The notes below the pieces were generated by a model that was given only the letters and a program-made list of their open reading frames with translations, had not been told where the DNA came from and ran no database searches. Source: Prevotella sp. (GTDB lineage: Bacteria; Bacteroidota; Bacteroidia; Bacteroidales; Bacteroidaceae). From it: a stretch of DNA of 64,000 nucleotides. Positions within the stretch are counted from its first letter, which is position 1. Every line of letters begins with the position of its first letter. Both the position numbers and the translations under genes were made by a program. The stretch lies in contig JAFTQG010000013.1 in assembly GCA_017462915.1 (NCBI GenBank), positions 81,908-145,907 on the forward strand. Reading direction: 5' to 3'. Of this stretch, positions 55,801-64,000 are shown in pieces.

Positions 55801-56446
55801 AATGTACTGCTATCTCAACTCCCCGATGTTCGTCAACGGCGGCGATGTCAACACCACTCCGTATTTTATCGCGGAGATAAGGGACAATGACGGCATAAAC
55901 GCGTCCGGCGCTGGCGTCGGTCATGATATGCAACTGGCAATAGACAACGATGCCGCAAGGACATACAACCTTAACGACTGTTTCCAGTATGATTTCGGAA
56001 CATACACGTCGGGCACCGTACATTTCAGCATTCCTGAACTGACGGAAGGACGCCATACCCTGCGGTTCCGTGCGTGGGACATACTCAACAACCCTTCTGT
56101 GACAACACTATCGTTCAACGTAGTGAGAGGGCTGGACCCGAACTATCTCGATGTCTATGTCACGAAGAATCCTGTCCGCGAGGTCACCTCGTTCATTGTC
56201 TCCCACGACCGTGTAGGTTCTCCTGCCGATGTCGACATCGAAATCTTCGACATGAGCGGACGTCTCCTGCACAGAATCTCAGACAGCTCTGCCTCGGATA
56301 CCGCCACCTCGCGCATAGACTGGGACGGCAGCGTTGCAGGAGGAGTAAGGCTTGCCACGGGAGTCTACCTCTACCGTGCGCGCATTGCCAGCGACGGCGG
56401 CTCCAAGACGACAAAGGCGAAGAAGATTGTCGTGCTCAGCGACTGA
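52895..56446 (+). CDS. porU: Type IX secretion sortase PorU (C25 peptidase family)
   Basis: 1183 residues with signal peptide (MKAVRYILVMTLVLMADAVGAQ). The central gingipain-like C25 domain (about 420-790) carries the catalytic His691 in DYAGHGG and Cys724 in ITASCDVG. A beta-rich C-terminal part ends with an FlgD-like segment (VDIEIFDMSGRLLHRI, GGVRLATGVYLYRARI). PorU cuts the C-terminal signal from cargo emerging at the outer membrane and attaches the protein to lipopolysaccharide. porV follows 111 bases downstream. A MITE-like element ends 17 bases before the start codon. Cargo candidates in this window are the GH3, PL1 and LRR proteins. Confidence 0.93.
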   Translation: MKAVRYILVMTLVLMADAVGAQRFFNLTAEDVNVDSMLPKVSHNMPLPLDYEDSVYVCEILYPEFIDMPQKDIDSYHRLSSQEPSSLPDVMQTVTVDRKQPSMLFSLTPIVFRDGKYRFLVSFMLKVEAFPKNLSAKNGNRSDRRQAARITPEERYAEHSVLREGSWAKIAVPSTGFYQLTDDVVRRAGFTDINKVKIYGYGGNLVPEILSPEYIKETDDLHEVPSCIVNGRRLFYAKGPVSWESISSDVRIRNPYSAKGYYFITQSDTEPLIVSDEEMLAANYPAADDYHSLHEVDDYAWYEGGRNLAESTTIPLGGSRTYYLDTPGDATSGVLSACVTAGVNSTFRLTVNGQDFPEEHITLSQEYDKAMYTPVKYNVQTHPVDTITLTCLSGGPLRLDYLSLRTATPRPAPDLQNGTFPAAEYVYRIMNQDHHNDSIVDMTIIIPTSQALLAQATRLKEHHESHDGLSVRIVPADELYNEFSSGTPDVSAYRRYMKMLYDRGDSEKYPRYLLLFGDCKWDNRLLSQGCRGINADDQLLCFESENSYNAELSFVSDDFIVMLDDNEALLRNGSYSGTPDVAVGRFPVTTPAEAKILVDKTISYVENANVGDWQNTVMFLGDDGDNNLHMRDVNYVADAVISGFPGFNVRKVYWDAYSRVVSATGNRYPDVESAIKAQQKAGALVIDYAGHGGPNAISHEYVLRLSDVQDFRNTNLPIWITASCDVGPFDGTASTIGETIVTNDKGGGVAFFGTTRTVRAYYNRYMNEAFLTSLLTSADGRRTTLGEANRSAKTQLVTSGRDMTLNKLHYSLLGDPALAPNTPLYRCVVDSINDVDLSEGEMPAVRANSKVRIIGHIDRDGNAVEAFDGRISVMVRDNAEACTTLGNSDAAPFQYTDRTKILYSGTDSVRKGRFEISFAVPKDINYSDQSGLVTMFAYTADASMTANGETDRFLVGGTEEIFNDSIGPSMYCYLNSPMFVNGGDVNTTPYFIAEIRDNDGINASGAGVGHDMQLAIDNDAARTYNLNDCFQYDFGTYTSGTVHFSIPELTEGRHTLRFRAWDILNNPSVTTLSFNVVRGLDPNYLDVYVTKNPVREVTSFIVSHDRVGSPADVDIEIFDMSGRLLHRISDSSASDTATSRIDWDGSVAGGVRLATGVYLYRARIASDGGSKTTKAKKIVVLSD

Positions 56447-56557
56447 CAGTCTCCATACCTGTAGCATAAGAAAAAGACAGGTATCCGGCAGGCGATGATG
56501 CCATGGCATGGTGTCCCGGGATACCTTAGACAAGCAAAACAATAAACATAACATACA

Positions 56558-57745
56558 ATGACAAAGAAATTAGGCTCGCTCCTTGTTCTCCTTATGGTGG
56601 TGACGGTCTCCGTTGCCGAAGATGAAAAGAGGAACATGTTCAACCCCATCCATACAGCCCTCGTCTCTCAGACGATAGCCCCTGACGCCCGTGGCGGCGG
56701 CCTCGGCGATGTCGGTGCTGCTACAGATCCGGATGTCGCCTCACAGTATTGGAACCCGGCGAAGTATCCTTTCTGCATCTCGCGTGCAGGAGTGTCGCTC
56801 AACTATACTCCATGGCTTCGCCAGCTTGTAGGGGATATGGACATCGCATACCTTTCCGGATACTACCGCATAGGAGAGTATTCCGCCATTTCCGGCTCTA
56901 TACGCTATTTCTCTCTCGGTGAGGTGTTCTTTGAAGGCAATGAGGACATGTCGATAAAGCCTTACGAGATGTCGGTCGATGTGGCATACTCCATGATGCT
57001 CAGCCAGAAGTTCTCCCTTGCCGCCGCTGTGCGTTACCTCCGTTCTGATATGTCATACAGCCAGACAGAGGAGACATCTGCGGCAGGAGCGTTCGGCGCA
57101 GACATCGCCTGCTACTACCAGGACTATATCAATCTCGGCAGCCGCGAGTGTCAGCTCGGCCTCGGTCTCAATGTCTCAAATATCGGTTCCAAGATTACTT
57201 TCGGAGGTTCGACCCGCTCTGAGTTTATCCCTACCAATCTCAGGCTCGGCGCTTCGCTCATGATTCCGATAAACGAGTACAACAGATTCACCATCGCTGC
57301 CGATGCCAACAAGCTGCTTGTGCCGTCTTATCCTTCCATGGAGAAGTATGAGGAGGCTAAGGCAAACGGCGAGACCAATGCCGCTACGCTTGACGAGTAT
57401 GCCGATGAGGTGTACTATGATGTAGGTTCCATCTCGGGCATGTTCAAGAGTTTCTCCGACGCTCCTGGCGGTTTCAAGGAGGAGCTTGACGAGATACAGT
57501 GGAGTGTCGGTGCTGAATACGTCTACAACGACAAGTTCTCGCTCCGTGCTGGTTACCACCACGAGGCAGAGAGCAAAGGCAACAGAAAATATTATACTGT
57601 CGGTGCAGGATTCAGAATGAATGTGTTCTCTCTCGATGTCGGATATGTCATATCCAAGGCGAAGACCAGTCCGCTCGACCAGACACTGCGTTTCTCCCTC
57701 GCATTCGACATGGACGGAATAAAGGACTTGTTTGGCAGACGCTGA
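56558..57745 (+). CDS. porV: Type IX secretion outer-membrane protein PorV
   Basis: 395 residues, an outer-membrane beta-barrel of the FadL type with signal peptide. The N-terminal block NPIHTALVSQTIAPDARGGG with LGDVGAATDPDVASQYWNPAKY is typical of PorV, and the barrel closes with alternating aromatic strands (FSLDVGYVISKAKTSPLDQT, LRFSLAFDMDG). PorV carries cargo from the translocon to PorU. It follows porU directly, the usual pair. The 111-base gap contains an inverted repeat (AGGTATCC with GGATACCT). Confidence 0.93.
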   Translation: MTKKLGSLLVLLMVVTVSVAEDEKRNMFNPIHTALVSQTIAPDARGGGLGDVGAATDPDVASQYWNPAKYPFCISRAGVSLNYTPWLRQLVGDMDIAYLSGYYRIGEYSAISGSIRYFSLGEVFFEGNEDMSIKPYEMSVDVAYSMMLSQKFSLAAAVRYLRSDMSYSQTEETSAAGAFGADIACYYQDYINLGSRECQLGLGLNVSNIGSKITFGGSTRSEFIPTNLRLGASLMIPINEYNRFTIAADANKLLVPSYPSMEKYEEAKANGETNAATLDEYADEVYYDVGSISGMFKSFSDAPGGFKEELDEIQWSVGAEYVYNDKFSLRAGYHHEAESKGNRKYYTVGAGFRMNVFSLDVGYVISKAKTSPLDQTLRFSLAFDMDGIKDLFGRR

Positions 57746-57884
57746 TGCTTCTGCCTGACAAGCCCTTCTTTTGTCTGTATTACAGTGACAGAGCCTGCCG
57801 CTGCCGGGTGATAAGCAGGTGAGCAAGGCCGGTTTATGGTGTACGGCAGCACTGTCTGCCATCATGAAAAAAGAATCCGAAAAT

Positions 57885-58364
57885 ATGAAGATACGTGTCG
57901 GAATGGGCTTTGATGTCCATAAACTCGTTGAAGGCCGTGACCTCTGGCTCGGCGGAATAAAGATAGAACACTCCTTGGGACTCCTCGGACACAGTGATGC
58001 CGATGTCCTCATCCATGCCATTTGCGACGCCATGCTCGGTGCCGCAAATATGCGTGATATAGGTTTCCACTTCCCTGACACTGCGGAGGAGACAGACGGG
58101 ATAGACTCGAAGATACTCCTGCGCAAGACGCTTGACCTCATCATGCAGAAGGGTTACAGGCTGGGAAATATAGACGCCACGGTCTGTGCCGAGCGTCCTA
58201 AGCTCAATCCGCATGTCCCGGCGATGAAGGAATGTCTCGCCGGAGTTCTCGGATGTGACACTGACGATATATCAATCAAGGCGACAACGACCGAAAAGCT
58301 CGGCTTTACAGGCCGTGAAGAGGGCATCTCTGCATACGCCGTGGTGCTTCTCGAGAAGGCGTAG
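57885..58364 (+). CDS. ispF: 2-C-methyl-D-erythritol 2,4-cyclodiphosphate synthase
   Basis: 159 residues from ATG 57885, which gives the standard N-terminus MKIRVGMGFDVHKL; ATG 57864 in the same frame is possible. Metal ligands Asp10 and His12 (GFDVHKL) and His44 (GHSDADVLIHA), and the C-terminal KATTTEKLGFTGREEGISA, are complete. It performs the fifth step of the non-mevalonate isoprenoid pathway. It lies 139 bases after porV and may share its transcript. Confidence 0.96.
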   Translation: MKIRVGMGFDVHKLVEGRDLWLGGIKIEHSLGLLGHSDADVLIHAICDAMLGAANMRDIGFHFPDTAEETDGIDSKILLRKTLDLIMQKGYRLGNIDATVCAERPKLNPHVPAMKECLAGVLGCDTDDISIKATTTEKLGFTGREEGISAYAVVLLEKA

Positions 58365-58500
58365 CCTCTTTACGTGCATCCGCTCCGTAGCGCATTGTCT
58401 GCCTTTTGCAGCCTTGTGGTAGCCTTGCTGTCACGGCTTTGTTGCCCTTACAGCGTATATTTGCCTTTTCTGACGTAGCATATAACCTTTTAAAACATAA

Positions 58501-61695
<3,195 letters not shown>

Positions 61696-61829
61696 TCCTC
61701 CGCGCCCTCCCCGCGTGCTTTGCATAGTCACCTTCACGGCATTTTCCCCAGAACCGACGCGCAGACATACATCACCCTGTCTCCGCTCCATTGAAGGAAT
61801 CTGCCTATAGAAATAAACGAAACGATAAG

Positions 61830-61866
61830 GGGTGCTGTTCAAAATTGAACTGCACCCTCTTTTATA
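61830..61866 (+). terminator. Terminator after the beta-galactosidase
   Basis: GGGTGCTGTTCAA pairs with TTGAACTGCACCC (one mismatch), followed by TCTTTTATAT. Confidence 0.8.
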
Positions 61867-61905
61867 TCTTTTTGATGAGAATAAAGTTCATTTAGGCATA
61901 AGTTT

Positions 61906-61973
61906 ACAAAAATCTGTATAAATGAAGAATAAAGGCAAGTATATTACTCAATCTTCATTTATACAGTTTTTGT
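61906..61973. repeat. Large inverted repeat between the GH2 and DJ-1 genes
   Basis: A perfect 15-bp stem, CTGTATAAATGAAGA (61914-61928) with TCTTCATTTATACAG (61952-61966), extended by ACAAAAA/TTTTTGT on the outside, around a 23-base loop. It could terminate the leftward DJ-1 transcript or be a small palindromic element. Confidence 0.65.
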
Positions 61974-61992
61974 GTGGTGCAGGTGAAAGCTC

Positions 61993-62568
61993 TTATTTCT
62001 TCGCTTCGCTGATGAGATGGGTGTACATCATGCCGTCTTGAAGGGATTTGGAGACGGTCTTTCCGCAGAGCATTTCGCAGAGGGTGTAGGCATAAGGGAA
62101 TGTTGCGGCAGGACCTTCTCCAGTCACTACATTGCCGTCGACAGTGACGAGCTCACCGGTGTATGTCGCGCCATCGAGATAATCCTCGAAGCCGGGATAG
62201 CAGGTGCAACGCTTGCCTTTGCTGATGCCCAAAGAACCGAATATCATCGGGCCGGCACAGATGGCAGAGACAAGTTTGCCGGCGTTGTACTGCTTCTGTA
62301 TCGCCTCGCGCACAAGAGGGTGGTTGCAGAGATTCTCTGCTCCTGGGAGTCCGCCGGGAATCATCAGAAGGTCGGCATCGCTGAAGTCGGCGATGTCTTC
62401 GATGAGAGCATCGGCTGTGATACGGACATTATGTGCTGTGGTTACCTCGAGGTTTCCTGTCGTGGATACGATACATACGTCCACGTCGGCTCTGCGGAGC
62501 ACATCTACGGGAATCAGAGCTTCGACTTCCTCTGTTCCATTGGAAATGAATTCATAAACTTTTGCCAT
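61993..62568 (-). CDS. DJ-1/PfpI family protein
   Basis: 191 residues from ATG 62568; the open frame extends upstream but only this start gives the family N-terminus (MAKVYEFISNGTEEVEALIP). The nucleophile elbow VSAICAGP places the reactive Cys at 104, with the acidic GTEEVE partner near the N-terminus, and GEGPAATFPYAYTLCEML follows as in DJ-1. Members are deglycases, chaperones or redox sensors; the exact role is not settled. It is transcribed alone from its own promoter. Confidence 0.9.
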   Translation of the reverse strand: MAKVYEFISNGTEEVEALIPVDVLRRADVDVCIVSTTGNLEVTTAHNVRITADALIEDIADFSDADLLMIPGGLPGAENLCNHPLVREAIQKQYNAGKLVSAICAGPMIFGSLGISKGKRCTCYPGFEDYLDGATYTGELVTVDGNVVTGEGPAATFPYAYTLCEMLCGKTVSKSLQDGMMYTHLISEAKK

Positions 62569-62688
62569 GGCTTTTGTTATTTTAAAGTGTTGGTTTCTTG
62601 CGGAATAAAACAATATGGAGACCGTCTCGCTGTCTCCTGCTTCCGAATCTTGTGGCGAGAAGATTCTTTTCACGGAAGCTCTCTTCTG

Positions 62689-62719
62689 CAAAAGTACAGT
62701 TTTTCCCTGATTCTCCAAA
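62689..62719 (-). promoter_or_regulatory. Promoter of the DJ-1 gene
   Basis: On the minus strand TTTG (62716-62719), 19 bases, TACTTTTG (62689-62696): a full match to the Bacteroidetes consensus, 121 bases before the start codon. Nothing was recognised between 62720 and the NAD kinase promoter. Confidence 0.8.
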
Positions 62720-62910
62720 AGAAATAAAATGAAAAATAATATAAAACAACCGATTTCTTTTGTTTTTCGTGGATTTGTTCCTGATATTTCTGTGGTGTAT
62801 GGAGAAATTGCCGCATGGTTTTGGAATGAATATACTCTGTAAATTGTGCAGCAGACGGCATATGATATTTTCATGGCTCAGTGAGGATATTATAAACTTT
62901 TGTCATGATT

Positions 62911-62943
62911 TTTCTTTTTTCTTAATTAAAATGTTTAATTTTG
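62911..62943 (+). promoter_or_regulatory. Promoter of the NAD kinase gene
   Basis: TAATTTTG at 62936-62943 is an exact -7 box; TTTC at 62911-62914, 21 bases upstream, is a near match to -33. A MITE-like remnant lies between it and the gene. Confidence 0.55.
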
Positions 62944-62957
62944 CAACAGCAACAGTT

Positions 62958-63019
62958 AAGTAAGTCAACAAAATCAAACGATACTGTGAGCAAGTAAGCC
63001 AAATCATGGACTTACTTGC
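62958..63019. mobile_element. MITE-like element, copy 3 (short derivative)
   Basis: Starts AAGTAAGTCAACAAAATCAA, 19 of 20 bases as in copy 1, continues ACGATACTGTG, then ends in its own hairpin GCAAGTAAG / CTTACTTGC. The interior of the longer copies is missing. It falls in the leader of the NAD kinase gene. Confidence 0.65.
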
Positions 63020-63059
63020 AGTGTATTAGTTTTCTGCAAAAGATTTATAGTGATAATTG

Positions 63060-63956
63060 ATGAATAAGAAACTCAGTTTTGCCATTTTCGGCAACGAATA
63101 TCAGGCAAAGAAGTCGGCGGCGGCACAGACGGTGCTGGCATTGCTTGCCGAGAGAGAGGCGGTGGTTTACATGGAGCGCCTTTTCTATGATTTCCTTACG
63201 GAGGAGCAAGGCCTTGCGGTATCTGTTGCCGGGACATTTGCCGAACTGGACTTTGATGTCGATTTCGTCATCTCCATGGGAGGCGACGGCACATTTCTCA
63301 AGGCCGCCAATATGGTGGGAGACCGTAATGTCCCTATCGTCGGGATAAACACGGGGCGTCTGGGATACCTTGCCGACATACCTGACACGGAGGTGGAGCG
63401 TGCTTTGGAGATGCTGTATGACGGAGATTTCGTCACGGAGAACCATGCTGTGATAGAGGCGGAGCTGGTCGTGGAGTGTGACGGCAGGCGCGAGATAGCC
63501 TTGGAGCACGCGCTGAACGACATTGCTGTGCTGAAGCAGGACAACGCCTCGATGATAACGATAGGTACGAGAATCGACGGCGAGCCTCTTGTGACGTATA
63601 TGGCTGACGGACTGATAGTCTCCACGCCGACAGGCTCAACGGCCTATTCCCTGTCGAATGGCGGTCCGATAATAATGCCTCAGACCGATGTGCTGTGTCT
63701 GACGCCTGTCGCGCCTCACAGTCTTAACATCCGTCCGATAGTGGTGCCGGCGACGGCGGAGATAACACTCGAGGTGGAGAGCCGTTCGCATAAGTTTCTT
63801 GTCGCTGTCGACGGCCGTTCGGAGAAGCTGCCTGAGACGACGCGCATCACTGTCCGTCGTGCAGCATACGATGTGAGAATTGTGAAACGCAGCTGCCATA
63901 ATTATGTGGATACCCTGCGTGGCAAGATGATGTGGGGCGCCGATAACAGGGCGTAG
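63060..63956 (+). CDS. nadK: NAD kinase
   Basis: 298 residues from ATG 63060 (an in-frame TTG lies one codon earlier). It makes NADP from NAD and ATP. The GGDGTFL motif (74-80) with the catalytic Asp76, the NTGRLGYLAD segment, ALNDIAV, and the glycine-rich TPTGSTAYSLSNGGPII are the NadK signature. Length is normal. A short MITE-like remnant lies in its leader. Confidence 0.95.
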   Translation: MNKKLSFAIFGNEYQAKKSAAAQTVLALLAEREAVVYMERLFYDFLTEEQGLAVSVAGTFAELDFDVDFVISMGGDGTFLKAANMVGDRNVPIVGINTGRLGYLADIPDTEVERALEMLYDGDFVTENHAVIEAELVVECDGRREIALEHALNDIAVLKQDNASMITIGTRIDGEPLVTYMADGLIVSTPTGSTAYSLSNGGPIIMPQTDVLCLTPVAPHSLNIRPIVVPATAEITLEVESRSHKFLVAVDGRSEKLPETTRITVRRAAYDVRIVKRSCHNYVDTLRGKMMWGADNRA

Positions 63957-63960
63957 AATG

Positions 63961-64000
63961 ATAACCCTAACCCTGACTTTAACCCTAACCTTAACCCTAA
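63961..64000. repeat. Telomere-like CCCTAA hexamer repeats
   Basis: After the nadK stop the sequence reads as imperfect tandem AACCCT units (about six, with AACCCTGACTTT and AACCTT variants) and runs to the window edge, so its full length cannot be seen. Confidence 0.8.

Overview
The window is a chromosome segment from a Prevotella-like member of the Bacteroidales. This rests on several promoters of the Bacteroidetes form TTTG-N19/20-TANNTTTG, the type IX secretion proteins PorU and PorV, C-terminal tails like those of type IX cargo, a BspA-like LRR_5 surface protein, and the carbohydrate-degrading gene content. No rRNA, tRNA or CRISPR array was seen. The left and right thirds are GC-richer; the middle third (about 28-47 kb) is visibly AT-richer.

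Layout. 1-538: C-terminal end of a GH3 enzyme. 1202-18648: a long co-directional run of six exported enzymes (GH95, GH140, a BNR propeller protein, a GH78-BNR fusion, a probable GH138, and a GH137-GH2-malectin fusion) behind one clear promoter. Together they match the activities needed to strip side chains from the plant pectin rhamnogalacturonan II (RG-II). 19317-20690: two small exported proteins of unknown function. 21018-23904: rplM-rpsI and rpsB-tsf. 24078-27281: a membrane-spanning propeller/AraC regulator without kinase or receiver domains. 47526-49334: a PL1 pectate lyase, probably once next to that regulator. 49882-51204: an AAA/DUF4143 ATPase preceded by five 32-33 bp repeats. 51829-63956: an FAH-family hydrolase, PorU, PorV, IspF, a GH2 beta-galactosidase, a DJ-1/PfpI protein and NAD kinase.

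The middle is a nested insertion. A segment carrying a BspA-like LRR gene lies between two nearly identical 205-bp copies of the regulator's 3' end (27084-27288 and 47204-47408). Inside that LRR gene a 17.3-kb integrative mobilizable element (about 28750-46014) has integrated; removing it restores the LRR frame and its 23-residue repeat phase exactly. The element carries a zinc-finger/HTH protein, a tyrosine recombinase, a RepA-like ATPase, a frameshifted primase, a hairpin-rich oriT-like region and a MobV relaxase. Its cargo is a Crp-like regulator (frameshifted) with SMR and MFS exporters and a low-molecular-weight phosphatase, then a type I restriction-modification operon. That operon has lost almost all of hsdR and holds a translationally coupled DUF3791-DUF3990-small protein triad that looks like an ADP-ribosyltransferase-type toxin-antitoxin or defence module.

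Several noncoding patterns are not explained by the genes: three in-phase arrays of a 22-bp GTSACC repeat upstream of promoters; the 32-33 bp array touching the ATPase start codon; 10-bp-phased GGTGACAA repeats at the element's left end; three MITE-like elements with AAGTAAGTCAACAAAATTAA termini; and telomere-like CCCTAA hexamers at the right edge.
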